DNA of 64,000 nucleotides, from contig MKVZ01000006.1 of NCBI GenBank assembly GCA_001898995.1, forward strand, positions 83,641 to 147,640, read 5' to 3'. Below the pieces are notes generated by a model. It ran no database searches and had not been told where the DNA came from. It was given only the letters and a program-made list of their open reading frames with translations. Both the position numbers and the translations under genes were made by a program. Positions 36,794 to 45,577 of this stretch are shown one piece after another. Positions within the stretch are counted from its first letter, which is position 1; each line of letters opens with the position of its first letter. This stretch comes from Rhizobiales bacterium 63-22 (GTDB lineage: Bacteria; Pseudomonadota; Alphaproteobacteria; Rhizobiales; Rhizobiaceae).

Positions 36794-38083
36794 CTAGCTG
36801 ACGGGTCCGATTATCCGGCAAGCCTTTTTGAATTCGCGTGATCGTGAGAATAAATTCCAGAGCAACCGACTGCGATGGTTTTCAATCATCGCCAAAGTGA
36901 GCCCCTGATTGAGGGCAAGACTGGTTCTCGCCATCCATTCCGTCGCCGGCGAGAATGCGTCGACGAAGCCAAATCGTCCGAACAGCTTTCCGCCTCTGTA
37001 TTTCAGGAAAAAGCGCAAGGCGGCTTCTGCCTCGGCGGGCAGAAAAGGAAAGGACGAAAGCGCGGCCGACGGGCTTATGATCCCGTGGTCGTTTGTTGGG
37101 GAACAGACCAGATAACCTTTCGGTCCATGGCAGGCGGTCAGCCCCCAGCATGGGGTTCCATATCCAGCATAGCGCTCGGCGTTCTGCACACAATGTCGAT
37201 AGCTGATCATGGCATGCGCGCGAGCCTGCTCGCTGTAGTCGGCATATCCATCGTACATTGCGTTCGGGTCGATGCAGCTAAAAGGCAGTTGCGACAGGAA
37301 CAGTGGGCCTCCGAACGCTCCACCTAGCGGCAGCCTCACGCCGTGGAAAATGCCGCCATTCCGGAACTGCCCGAAGCGTGCCCAGCCGGAATGATAAACG
37401 GAGGGCTCGATCGCATTCTGCGATGCGCCAAGAGCGAGAATATAGGCCATCAACGCCTCGTTCCAACCGGATATCGGCAGTTCTTTCCGCCAGCCATATC
37501 TGGGGCTCCAGTGCCAAAACAGCGTCGTATCCGCGCCACGCGTGTACCAGTTCCAGTCGACGGCGTCGATGATGGCGTCAATGCGCCTGCCGATTTCCTG
37601 TTCGTGCCGATCTGCCTCTGCGAAATAGTCGCGGGCGCAGATCATGCCCTGGAGGAGCAGTGCGGTCTCAACCAGATCGCCACCGTCATCGAAGCGCGAA
37701 AACGGGACGGTCCCCCCGGTGGATCCGTGGATGAAATGCGGAAAAGCGCCGTGATACCGAGGGGTGTTTTCCAGAGCCGCCAGCATTTTTTCAAGGTGGA
37801 GGATTCCATCCCCACGCGCGATCCAGCCACGATAAACGCCAATGATGACGGCAATGAACGAGAATCCCGACGCGCCTATGGCGACGAGATCGTTGCGGGG
37901 TTTGCCATAGGTCAACCGCCGATCATAAGCGAGCCCGCAGATGGGATGAGCGCCTTCCCAAAAATAGGCCAGCGTTCGCCTTTGCACCGTATCGAGTAAT
38001 GCACCGAGTTGGTCGGAGGTCTCGGGCTTGACCGAATGGTGAGTCTGTTCGGCCATCACATTGTCGAGCATCGGTCGCATCAT
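36794..38083 (-). CDS. Glycoamylase-family (GH144-like, PF10091) protein
   Basis: Protein of 429 residues of the 'Glycoamylase' family that includes beta-1,2-glucanases and the glucanase part of cyclic glucan synthases. Conserved runs include RRTLAYFWEGAHP, FPHFIHGSTG, FDDGGDLVETALL, PISGWNEALMAYILAL and GLTACHGPKGY. No signal peptide, so cytoplasmic unless secreted by another route. The first ATG (38083) overlaps the repC stop by 4 nt; ATG 38071 or 38056 are alternatives. Lying directly behind repC, it would be transcribed with the replication operon unless an internal terminator exists. Confidence 0.82.
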   Translation of the reverse strand: MMRPMLDNVMAEQTHHSVKPETSDQLGALLDTVQRRTLAYFWEGAHPICGLAYDRRLTYGKPRNDLVAIGASGFSFIAVIIGVYRGWIARGDGILHLEKMLAALENTPRYHGAFPHFIHGSTGGTVPFSRFDDGGDLVETALLLQGMICARDYFAEADRHEQEIGRRIDAIIDAVDWNWYTRGADTTLFWHWSPRYGWRKELPISGWNEALMAYILALGASQNAIEPSVYHSGWARFGQFRNGGIFHGVRLPLGGAFGGPLFLSQLPFSCIDPNAMYDGYADYSEQARAHAMISYRHCVQNAERYAGYGTPCWGLTACHGPKGYLVCSPTNDHGIISPSAALSSFPFLPAEAEAALRFFLKYRGGKLFGRFGFVDAFSPATEWMARTSLALNQGLTLAMIENHRSRLLWNLFSRSREFKKACRIIGPVS

Positions 38084-39294
38084 CCTGCCCGAGGGGCATT
38101 GGCTTTCAAACCGGTCATCAGGACTTGTACGATGGAGAAGCCCCCTCCCCTCGCCTTTTGCGTTAACGAGCGCAGATATCCTCCGGGCGCCTGGATTTCG
38201 CCTGCGCGTTGAAGAAGCCAGGCAACAACCGCCGAAACACCTTCCAGGCTCATGGTCTGGCTCGCTTCGAGATAGGCTGACCTTGCGATACCGAGAAATC
38301 CGGAAACCACTCGGCTGACCTCAATGAGATCCCGCCAGCAACTGATCCCTGCGGGGGCATAATCCCTGATATCCGGACAGGCTCTGAGCACCATGTCGAG
38401 CGGAATCTTATCCGCAGACGATTGCGAGACAACGCATTTCGATTGAGCTGTTTTCGACGTAGGAATCCCTTTCAAATCTATCTTTTGAATATTTTTTGAT
38501 TCAAAAAGGGATTCAGGCAGGGATTCATATTGCTGCCGCTCATACTGGCGTTCATTGACGCTCAAATCCTGTACATTATCGATGGAAATCAGGAGGTTGT
38601 CGATTTCGGCACGCAGCAGGGTGAATTGCTCCAGAATAGCCTCCAGATCGCCGATCGGGGCGCGTCGGGGAAGTGCATTCACGATGGCGCGAAAACGCTG
38701 ATATGCGTCTTTCCATTCATCTGACGGCGTCTCTTCTAATGCTGCTTCGAACATCTGTGCCAGATCGCGGCGCTGCAAGGTAATCCGCTCGCGGGTTCTC
38801 TTGAGCAGCTTGGCATCAGCCAGTACGCGCTCGGCGGTCTGAGCGATTTCATTGGCCCGATAGAGAAGCGGAGCGAAGGAGAAGCCGAATGCTTCCTCCA
38901 CCTCCCCTCCCCTGTCCTTGTAGGCGTAACGCTTTCCGTTTGGACTGTCACGACGGGCAATCAATCCGGCGTCTACCAGTGAAGCCAGATGCCGTCTCAA
39001 GGTAGATTCGGCCATTCCATGCGCGCGAAGCGAAAGCTGACGGTTGGATGGAAACACGATAAGGCCGTTCTTTTCGCTGATTTCGTTCTCGGGATAGAAT
39101 GACAACAGAGAACTGAGCACCGCGAGGCAACGATCGTTGACGCCAAAGATATGCTTGGCGATGCAAAGCTGCTTGTAGACGGCCCATTTTTCGACGGGCT
39201 TTCCGCTCGATTTTCTCGATGATGACGCCTGCAACTGGGCAAACGACATCCTTCGCCCACGAAATGTGGACGTGATTGTCTCCAGAACTTGCAT
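38080..39294 (-). CDS. repC: Replication initiator RepC
   Basis: Initiator of repABC replicons, 404 residues, normal length. The N-terminal winged-helix region (about 35-160) includes VFPSNRQLSLRAHGMAESTL and HLASLVDAGLIARRDSPNG; the C-terminal domain ends in PGGYLRSLTQKA. In this family the origin lies inside the repC coding sequence itself. It is separated from repB by 156 nt containing a counter-transcribed RNA that limits repC expression. Downstream gene overlaps by 4 nt. Confidence 0.95.
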   Translation of the reverse strand: MQVLETITSTFRGRRMSFAQLQASSSRKSSGKPVEKWAVYKQLCIAKHIFGVNDRCLAVLSSLLSFYPENEISEKNGLIVFPSNRQLSLRAHGMAESTLRRHLASLVDAGLIARRDSPNGKRYAYKDRGGEVEEAFGFSFAPLLYRANEIAQTAERVLADAKLLKRTRERITLQRRDLAQMFEAALEETPSDEWKDAYQRFRAIVNALPRRAPIGDLEAILEQFTLLRAEIDNLLISIDNVQDLSVNERQYERQQYESLPESLFESKNIQKIDLKGIPTSKTAQSKCVVSQSSADKIPLDMVLRACPDIRDYAPAGISCWRDLIEVSRVVSGFLGIARSAYLEASQTMSLEGVSAVVAWLLQRAGEIQAPGGYLRSLTQKARGGGFSIVQVLMTGLKANAPRAG

Positions 39295-39353
39295 TTCCTT
39301 TCACCTTTCAAAAGGCAAAAGAAACCCACCCACCAAAACGACGCTTAAGACTC

Positions 39354-39382
39354 TTGACAGTGATTCGTGGAAGTGCGATTCT
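39354..39382 (+). promoter_or_regulatory. Promoter of the counter-transcribed RNA
   Basis: Consensus -35 TTGACA (39354-39359), 17-nt spacer, -10-like GATTCT (39377-39382), reading opposite to repABC. The position and strand are as in other repABC plasmids. Confidence 0.6.
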
Positions 39383-39388
39383 CAGTCT

Positions 39389-39445
39389 GCTAAAACCTTG
39401 AGAAGGGCTTCCACGACGGCAACGTTGAGGGGGCCTTTTTCTTTT
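39389..39445 (+). ncRNA. repABC counter-transcribed RNA (incompatibility antisense RNA)
   Basis: Antisense to the repB-repC leader. From a predicted start near 39389 it ends in an intrinsic terminator: GGCTTCC (39406-39412) pairs with GGGGGCC (39429-39435), using G-U pairs, around a 16-nt loop, followed by T5-C-T4 at 39436-39445. About 57 nt, the typical size. It should repress repC and set copy number and incompatibility. Start site is inferred from the -10 box. Confidence 0.75.
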
Positions 39446-39450
39446 GCGGC

Positions 39451-40443
39451 TTAATCTCCATTTCCCTGTTTGTCTGACTGCTCGAACTGCTCAAAAAGGC
39501 TGTCCAAACGCTCCGAAAGCCACTCGCCGAATGACGGCGCGCGTGTGCTGGAAAGTTCGATTGCAACCTTTTTGGGTTTTCTGTTCATCGCAAATGTTAC
39601 CGTTGCGTCACGTGAGGTCCACTTTTTGGTGGTGACCGCTAGCTTCTTTCTTTTCGGCCTGGCGGCATTCTTCAGATGGCTGTACAGCTTGGCAAATTTC
39701 TCATCTGACGGAGCCTGATTAAAATCGTCAGTCTCCATCAACGCGGCCAGATCCCCTCCTCCACCCGACTTCTCGTAAAGCGTGGCGAAATCAATCCAGC
39801 GATCGCGTCCGACGTTTTTGGATGAGCCGATGGCATCGATCAGAGCCATTGGAACCCGCTTTGTCACGGAAAGCATTCGCGTGAGCATCGGATTGTCGAT
39901 CGACAGAGCGGCCTGGACGGTTTCGCGGTTATAACCAAGATCGACCAGCTTCTGTGCGAACACCGCTCGCTCGATGAACGATAAATTATCGCGGGCGCTG
40001 TTCTCCTGCCCCTGAGCGATCACATGGGCGGTATCATCGACTGATTTGATGACAGCTTTAACCGGCCGGTTGAGCTCTTTGGCGACACGCAAACGGCGGT
40101 GGCCGAATATAACCATATACCGGCCGCTGTCCTGCGGATGTGGACGCACAAGGATTGGACTGTCCTGACCGTTTGCCTGGATGGCCTCACGCAACTCCTT
40201 ATAGGCCGGATCGCCCGCATCCATGCGATCCTGTACAAACGATGCATCGACCAATTGAGCGTCCAGCTCAACGACAGCCGCGCCTTCGATGAGTTTCTCG
40301 GCGCGGGCCGCCTGTGAGGCCAACTCTCCGATGGAGGACAGCATGGATTTCGTGGCGCCTCGCATGGCATAGTTAGACGAGCCGCTATCCTTGCGGTCCG
40401 GGGAGGGGTTTGTGATCCCGAGAAGTACGTCCTTGCGTGCCAT
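39451..40443 (-). CDS. repB: Plasmid partitioning protein RepB (ParB family)
   Basis: Centromere-binding protein of 330 residues. ParB/sulfiredoxin-type nuclease-fold motifs FGHRRLRVAKEL (about 130) and ENSARDNLSFIERAV (about 165) are followed by the HTH and a C-terminal dimerisation part. Middle gene of repABC, 69 nt after repA. The codons for RDNLS form a perfect palindrome, CGATAA-A-TTATCG at 39979-39991, and use a rare TTA leucine codon. The parS site was not identified with certainty. Confidence 0.95.
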   Translation of the reverse strand: MARKDVLLGITNPSPDRKDSGSSNYAMRGATKSMLSSIGELASQAARAEKLIEGAAVVELDAQLVDASFVQDRMDAGDPAYKELREAIQANGQDSPILVRPHPQDSGRYMVIFGHRRLRVAKELNRPVKAVIKSVDDTAHVIAQGQENSARDNLSFIERAVFAQKLVDLGYNRETVQAALSIDNPMLTRMLSVTKRVPMALIDAIGSSKNVGRDRWIDFATLYEKSGGGGDLAALMETDDFNQAPSDEKFAKLYSHLKNAARPKRKKLAVTTKKWTSRDATVTFAMNRKPKKVAIELSSTRAPSFGEWLSERLDSLFEQFEQSDKQGNGD

Positions 40444-40512
40444 TATGAATATCCAATTCGTTTTATCGATCTGAAATCATTATCGTTTTAGTCCCATGTA
40501 CGGCTGACAATC

Positions 40513-41685
40513 TCAGCTGCGCCCCCAGGACCTGTGAACAAGAGACGTGATTTCGGAATTGACCAGTTCCAGCGCTTCCCAGGCACGATCGTAGGTCGAT
40601 CGCGTAAACGACGCCCGGTCGACCTCGTATAGGGTTTGTTTGGTCAGGCCAGCATCGGATATGGCCGTCGATTTTACCATCGAATGCTTCAGCATCTGCT
40701 CGGCAAACATGGACTGCATGAAGCCGACCATTTGTGCCTGCGGGATGTCGGTCGGCTCGAACCGGGTAACGAGATAGCTGAACCAATCGAGTTCTACCTT
40801 CACGCCGGCTTCCTCAATGGTCGTCAGAATGCCGCCGAGCATCAGGAGAAACTGGGACATCGACATGATGTCCAGCATCTGCGGGTGCACCGTAATCAAT
40901 ACGGATGTCGACGCCGTCAGAGCGGTCAGTGTCAAATAGCCCAACTGCGGCGGACAATCGATGACAACGATATCATATCGGTCTTCAACCTGAGCAAGGG
41001 TTTCGCCGATGCGGGTGTAAAATGTTCTGCCTGCGGCAGGGGCCTGTTGGATGGCAAGCGGAGTGTCATACTCGTACTCTTGCAACTCCAGATTAGCCGG
41101 CACGATATCAAGAAGCGGGAAATTGGTTTTCCTGATGACATCCACAAGGGGACGACGCTCGTCATCGTAGCGCAGGCTGTCGTAATAGGACAGATTCCGG
41201 TCCAGTTCAGGTTGAATTCCGTGAAGCGCCGACAAGGATGCCTGCGGGTCGAGATCGACCGCCAGGGTCCGATGACCTGTGAGCGCCAAATGCTGCGCAA
41301 GGTGTGCAGCAGTGGTGGTCTTGCCCGAGCCGCCTTTGAAATTCACGACGGATATGATCTTCAGTGGCTCGCCCGGTTGACGCCGGGGAGACCTCTCAAG
41401 GTAATCCTGCAATGCATGCATCTGCTCCGCGGTGTATGATCGCCGCCCGGTCGATGACGTTTGCGGCTCGACACCACCTTTCCCCTCGAGGTGCAGTTTC
41501 TTGATATAGCTCTGACTCACGCCAATAAAATGAGACACCTCGGCCAGCGAAAAGGCCCGGAGAGTTTTCTGCGCATTCGGAGGAAATTTTTGTATGCGCA
41601 AGGTATCGAGGCGGCTGGAAATCTCCTCACCTTGTGCGAGAATGGTTCGAGCAAAATGTTTCTTGCCGTGTGAAGCTATATCCAT
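40513..41685 (-). CDS. repA: Plasmid partitioning ATPase RepA (ParA family)
   Basis: ParA-type ATPase of 390 residues with the N-terminal HTH extension usual for RepA (about 45-75, SLAEVSHFIGVSQSYIKKL). Deviant Walker A KGGSGKTT at 117-124, DLDPQAS and IDCPPQLG follow. It segregates the plasmid together with RepB and represses its own operon by binding upstream. Candidate operator repeats lie at 41774-41795. Start 41685 (MDIASHGKKHF) gives the expected length. Confidence 0.95.
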   Translation of the reverse strand: MDIASHGKKHFARTILAQGEEISSRLDTLRIQKFPPNAQKTLRAFSLAEVSHFIGVSQSYIKKLHLEGKGGVEPQTSSTGRRSYTAEQMHALQDYLERSPRRQPGEPLKIISVVNFKGGSGKTTTAAHLAQHLALTGHRTLAVDLDPQASLSALHGIQPELDRNLSYYDSLRYDDERRPLVDVIRKTNFPLLDIVPANLELQEYEYDTPLAIQQAPAAGRTFYTRIGETLAQVEDRYDIVVIDCPPQLGYLTLTALTASTSVLITVHPQMLDIMSMSQFLLMLGGILTTIEEAGVKVELDWFSYLVTRFEPTDIPQAQMVGFMQSMFAEQMLKHSMVKSTAISDAGLTKQTLYEVDRASFTRSTYDRAWEALELVNSEITSLVHRSWGRS

Positions 41686-41773
41686 GTTCTGGAAGCCTTT
41701 GAGTAGCGATTATTTCCAGCAAAATGCCAAATTATCGTTACAATCTTCTGATTCTATGGATATGGCAAGGATT

Positions 41774-41795
41774 TTAACGTTAACAAAAGATTAAC
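41774..41795. promoter_or_regulatory. Candidate RepA operator repeats upstream of repA
   Basis: TTAACGTTAA (41774-41783) is a perfect 10-bp palindrome, and the GTTAA at 41779-41783 forms a second dyad with TTAAC at 41791-41795. Located about 90-110 nt upstream of the repA start, where RepA autoregulation sites lie in this plasmid class. Function is inferred from position only. Confidence 0.45.
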
Positions 41796-42811
41796 GGAGA
41801 ATTGGCTGGCCCAGCTTTATTGCGGATCCTTTATTGTAGAGCGGGGGGCAACAGCAAGGCTTTTTCGCTCAAGTGACTCATCCATTTGAAATAAAAAGAT
41901 AAATATCGATTTGTACGGCTGGCAATCTCTCTGGGTAAATCGCAACCGGTCTGGTTAGGTTTTGGGGCATCGGTTATCTCGAAGCAAGGATGGGTAACCC
42001 AGTATCCGTATATCGTTTCATGAAACATGCAATAAGAGGCTAGTTTTCGGCATTTGAGGATAGTCGATAGTGTAAGAGTTCGCACCCAGAATCGTCTTCT
42101 CCCTTGTCACATTGGCTGCGCTTCGACAGATAAGGCAATTTCGAGCGGATCTTATCATCGCTCTGCCTGAGTGCTCCGAAATGATGTGTAACCCGCCAGT
42201 AATTTCTCTGTCGGTCTCTTGGTCTGAGCAGTCAGTCATGTTGATGGTTTATATCAGACAACAGGTTGCACCCGGTTTTCTCAAACTATGGCCAACGCGC
42301 TGGTATTCTGGGCTTTTCGTTCATGTCGGAATGAAATACGGGATCATTTTGATTAAAATTGAATAGATTTCTTTGAAAGAGGTCCGAGTTGGACTCCAAA
42401 GGGTAGGCGGCAGGAATGTCCTGAGAGGTCGCGGCGGGCTTCTCGCCCATTTGTTTGCTGAAGCACAGACAAGCAACCCGGCCTCATTGGCCAGATGCTG
42501 CCCCATAGTGATGGGTCTTCAGGGGTCGGAAGCAAATTGCCGAGCAAAGCGAACCGCGCGGGCGGACATGGCGGGTGCTTGGGCACGGAAAAAGAATGCA
42601 TGGCAAGCCACGGTTCGAAAATGGAGATTTCTCGCGATCAGGACAGCAAGATGTTGCTATTTCAGTCTATAAGGGTTAGATTTCCAAATAGCTGCCGATG
42701 CTCGGTAAACGGCCATTTCTGATGATGCAAATGGCCGGATCAGAAAATCTCCAGTAAGTCCAGTTAAATACAAACTAGCTTGATAATTGCAAATCGGCTA
42801 GAATAAAAACA
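41796..42811. other. Gene-less upstream region of repABC with several palindromes
   Basis: About 1 kb, AT-richer than its surroundings, with no frame I would call a gene. The short open frames at 41831-42085, 42112-42366 and 42373-42672 lack ribosome sites and family motifs. It contains GTTTCATGAAAC (42015-42026), TGGGT-A-ACCCA (41991-42001) and TTGGA-C-TCCAA (42389-42399). The first resembles a ParB/Spo0J-type parS lacking its central CG. Possible centromere or regulatory region. Confidence 0.45.
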
Positions 42812-43936
42812 ATGGCTTACGAAATCGGCACTTTCCCCCTCGATACACTCGTCGGGCCTGCAACGCGGGCGACTGAAGCCTTGGTACGTCTCGATGAGCG
42901 TCTGGCGCATTCGCCGGTGCGTGAGGGCTGGATCGAGCGATCGCATTTTCATGATGCGGTAGCCGCCCTGTGGATCGAGGGCGAACTCGTCCATCTCGAG
43001 GACGTCGTCTTTCGCGATGCGGGGATGGACCAGCGCGCATCCACTCACGAACTGACACGCGCGCATGCCATTGTGCGCATGCGCCGCCGGGTTCTGGCGC
43101 AGACACCGAACTGGGCGCTCGGGCGCGACGGTCTGCGTGAACTGACCGGACGCGCCGCAACGCTGCCGACCGCAATTACGCGCGATGGGGAAGGGCAGGG
43201 GGAGCCGGCAACGCCAAAGTCCGACGACCAATGGGATGATGGGTCTGAAACCGATCGGTTGGCCAAGGAATTCGCGGAGATCGATGCGGTGCTGGCACGC
43301 TCGTCGCAGGTGCTCCGCGGTGAAACCGTTGCGCCAAGGACTGCGTTACCGGAGGATGCGCGTCTGTCGGCCCTTTATGACATCGACTGGGATGAAGATG
43401 CGCGTCTTGCCGAATGGCGACAGTTGCTCAATCGGACGTCAGAGTTGCCCGGTGTGTTGCGTGCGGCGCTGGCGCTGGACGCTTGGGCCGACATTGAGGT
43501 TTTAAAGCGCGGTGAAGGGATTGGCGGCTTGCTGGTCGCCGCACTCCTGCGGGAGGCGGGGGTCACTGAAAACCACCTTGCTTGCCTGCATGTCGGCGTC
43601 CAGACGGTTCCGCGCGAGCGTCGGCGGGCGCGCCGCCGTACCGAGCGGGTGCTCGCCTATATCGGCGCCATCCATGAGGCGGCGGTCGCCGGGATGAAGG
43701 AGCATGATCGTCTGGTTCTTGTCAGAAGTCAGATGGAACGAGTGCTGCGTGGCCGCCGTGCCAGCTCGAAGTTACCCTCTTTGATCGACCTCGTACTTTC
43801 GCGTCCGGTCGTCTCGACGAGTATGATTCAGAATGCGCTGAAAGTATCGCGACAAGGTGCGCTCAATCTGATTGGTGAGTTCAATTTGCGCGAGCTGACC
43901 GGGAAGAGCAGTTTTCGCGCATGGGGGATTGTCTGA
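42812..43936 (+). CDS. RHE_PE00001 family protein (DUF1612 with C-terminal HTH)
   Basis: Protein of 374 residues of a family frequent on rhizobial plasmids and often near repABC; function unknown. The N-terminal half (EALVRLDERLAHSPVREGW) resembles the start of Fic/DUF4172-type proteins but lacks the Fic catalytic HxFx(D/E)GNG. A basic segment RRRARRRTERV precedes a C-terminal winged-helix-like part (VVSTSMIQNALKVSRQGALN). Likely DNA-binding. There is no Shine-Dalgarno before the ATG and a -10-like TAGAAT ends 7 nt upstream, so a leaderless transcript is possible. Confidence 0.8.
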   Translation: MAYEIGTFPLDTLVGPATRATEALVRLDERLAHSPVREGWIERSHFHDAVAALWIEGELVHLEDVVFRDAGMDQRASTHELTRAHAIVRMRRRVLAQTPNWALGRDGLRELTGRAATLPTAITRDGEGQGEPATPKSDDQWDDGSETDRLAKEFAEIDAVLARSSQVLRGETVAPRTALPEDARLSALYDIDWDEDARLAEWRQLLNRTSELPGVLRAALALDAWADIEVLKRGEGIGGLLVAALLREAGVTENHLACLHVGVQTVPRERRRARRRTERVLAYIGAIHEAAVAGMKEHDRLVLVRSQMERVLRGRRASSKLPSLIDLVLSRPVVSTSMIQNALKVSRQGALNLIGEFNLRELTGKSSFRAWGIV

Positions 43937-44082
43937 CCGAGCGTAACCCAACTTGCGATCTCGCGGGCCGGGCAGACCGCTGTAACATCCATTCGCCTGC
44001 CCGTTGTTTGCTGAGGCGGGATGCACCTCGTCCCATTCGCCGATGGCGCGATAGCGGCGGATATGGTTGAGGAACTCAACCT

Positions 44083-44565
44083 TTATTTATTGTCTTTCGA
44101 TCCCAGTCGTTCATTCAGAAGACGCTTAAGTCGGATATTTTCCGCTTCCAGAGCCGCCAGTTCACGGTCTGTCACCGGGCTATCGCTGGTTTTCGGTCTT
44201 TTGGGTCGCGATCGTGTTCGTGACGATCGGGATGTTGCAGCCGGAGAAACCCGTTTCTTTGAATCCGGGGTTTTCGGCTCCTCGGTATGGTCCGAGGATT
44301 TATTATATGCTTGCCGTTTTTCCGATAACGACAAGCCCTCCGACGCGCTTTTCGGTTCAGCGTGTCGGGATACTTTGTCTTTTTCTTCCTCGGAGTCTTT
44401 CGTCGTGATCCTGATGGATACCTTGGCCTGAACACCGGTTTCTGACGGCTCCGGATTGCTGTCGGGCACACGATCCGGACCGGACTTATCGTCCGCGGCG
44501 GCGATCTTTCGACGCAATCGCCATTTGTTCAGTCCTGCGAAAAGACGTTCGCCCAGAGATTTCAT
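44083..44565 (-). CDS. Hypothetical basic protein with C-terminal leucine zipper
   Basis: Unrecognised protein of 160 residues. After a short amphipathic N-terminus (MKSLGERLFAGLNKWRLRRK) the middle is low-complexity, rich in Ser, Lys, Glu and Arg (SRSSRTRSRPKRPKTSD), probably disordered and nucleic-acid-binding. The last 28 residues form a zipper: RELAALEAENIRLKRLLNER. The same tail occurs in the two neighbouring genes at 44865 and 45578. Start 44565 is preferred over the longer frame because its N-terminal part is non-repetitive and protein-like. Function unknown. Confidence 0.65.
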   Translation of the reverse strand: MKSLGERLFAGLNKWRLRRKIAAADDKSGPDRVPDSNPEPSETGVQAKVSIRITTKDSEEEKDKVSRHAEPKSASEGLSLSEKRQAYNKSSDHTEEPKTPDSKKRVSPAATSRSSRTRSRPKRPKTSDSPVTDRELAALEAENIRLKRLLNERLGSKDNK

Positions 44566-44784
44566 CGTCGGTCGGCCTCCCTGTCCGTGCTGACACGTCG
44601 CTATGCAGAGATGCTGACAGTTTAAGCAAAACAGTACAAGGGTCTTGAGGGATACCGGCGAAGCTATTGGCAGAAAGACGCGGTTATGTAGCGGATGCCG
44701 GACTGCATATGGAGCTATGTCTACCCCAAATTCATAAGGGACTACAGGAGGATCTTCAGACGTATGGGGACATCGCCGGTTCGG

Positions 44785-44829
44785 GATAAATAAAATGCTG
44801 TGCGAGCCAATCAAGGCTTCGCACAGCAT
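44785..44829 (-). terminator. Intrinsic terminator of the SyrB-like gene
   Basis: Read on the minus strand, ATGCTGTGCGAAGCC pairs with GGCTCGCACAGCAT (one bulged base) around a 6-nt loop and is followed by TTTATTTATCC (minus strand of about 44784-44794). It lies 35 nt after the stop of the gene at 44865. Confidence 0.75.
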
Positions 44830-44864
44830 CATTCGTGTCTGAAACAGGCGGTAGCAGGCCGGAA

Positions 44865-45317
44865 CTATGCCTTGGCGAGACGCCTGCGCAACTCGGCATT
44901 CTCCGCCCGCAGCCTGTCGGCAAGTTCCTTGCGAAGACGCTGGTTTTCCGCTTCGAGTGCCAGCAGGTCTTTAAGCTCGTCGCCCCGAGGGGTGGGGGCA
45001 GCCGGTGCACCCTTGTCCGCATCCCTCTTCCACCTGTAATAGGTTTGCTCACTGATACCTTCGTTCTTGAGTGCGGCCTGAAGTGTGGTCTTGCCACCAC
45101 CGACACTCTTTGCCACCGACGCCAGAATAGTACTGCGTTCGGCGGAAGAGTATCTCTTCGCCTTGCTTGCAGGTGCAGGTGCCTCGGATTTGGTGGCAGT
45201 TTTCACAGGTTTGGCGGGTGCTGCCTTTTTGCGGGCTCGGGGTTTTGGTGCCTTTGACGCTTCTCCTACAACTTCGGCTTGCTGCTTTTCAGTCTGAACA
45301 GGATTCTCATCGGTCAT
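44865..45317 (-). CDS. SyrB-like regulator (Tnp1-type HTH plus C-terminal zipper)
   Basis: Protein of 150 residues like SyrB, described in Sinorhizobium as a regulator of symbiotic genes. An Ala/Lys/Pro-rich N-terminal part (about 1-52) leads to a helix-turn-helix of IS3-OrfA type (YSSAERSTILASVAKSVGG and NEGISEQTYYRWKRDADKG, about 56-102). The C-terminal 40 residues are a continuous zipper (LALEAENQRLRKELADRL, then RAENAELRRRLAKA). Transcribed alone, with its own terminator. Divergent from the gene at 45578, which shares the zipper. Confidence 0.75.
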   Translation of the reverse strand: MTDENPVQTEKQQAEVVGEASKAPKPRARKKAAPAKPVKTATKSEAPAPASKAKRYSSAERSTILASVAKSVGGGKTTLQAALKNEGISEQTYYRWKRDADKGAPAAPTPRGDELKDLLALEAENQRLRKELADRLRAENAELRRRLAKA

Positions 45318-45577
45318 TGTGCGTCCTCCAGGGAAATTGAACCGGTTACTCTGATATCAGTGAAGAATGATGGACAAAATGAATGTAAAATTTATTGACG
45401 GTTTTCAACGCGACTGTTCACATTCATTGTGGTGACTTCTCTTCGGGACGACAATATGGCACTAATAACGATGCAATTGCAAAAACTGCTTTCAGTGTGT
45501 AGGCAGGCGGGCTAGCGGAGGGCAGTCCGCATATTCATTGTCAAATCGATGTCAGCAATCAGGGAATCTGTTCAGGG

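Noticed and set aside
41779..41795. GTTAACAAAAGATTAAC as a repABC parS (GTT-N2-C-N4-G-N2-AAC)
   Set aside because: One base too long for the consensus spacing; kept only as a candidate RepA operator repeat.
41831..42672. Three short open frames upstream of repA
   Set aside because: No ribosome sites, no recognisable motifs and no codon bias; treated as non-coding.
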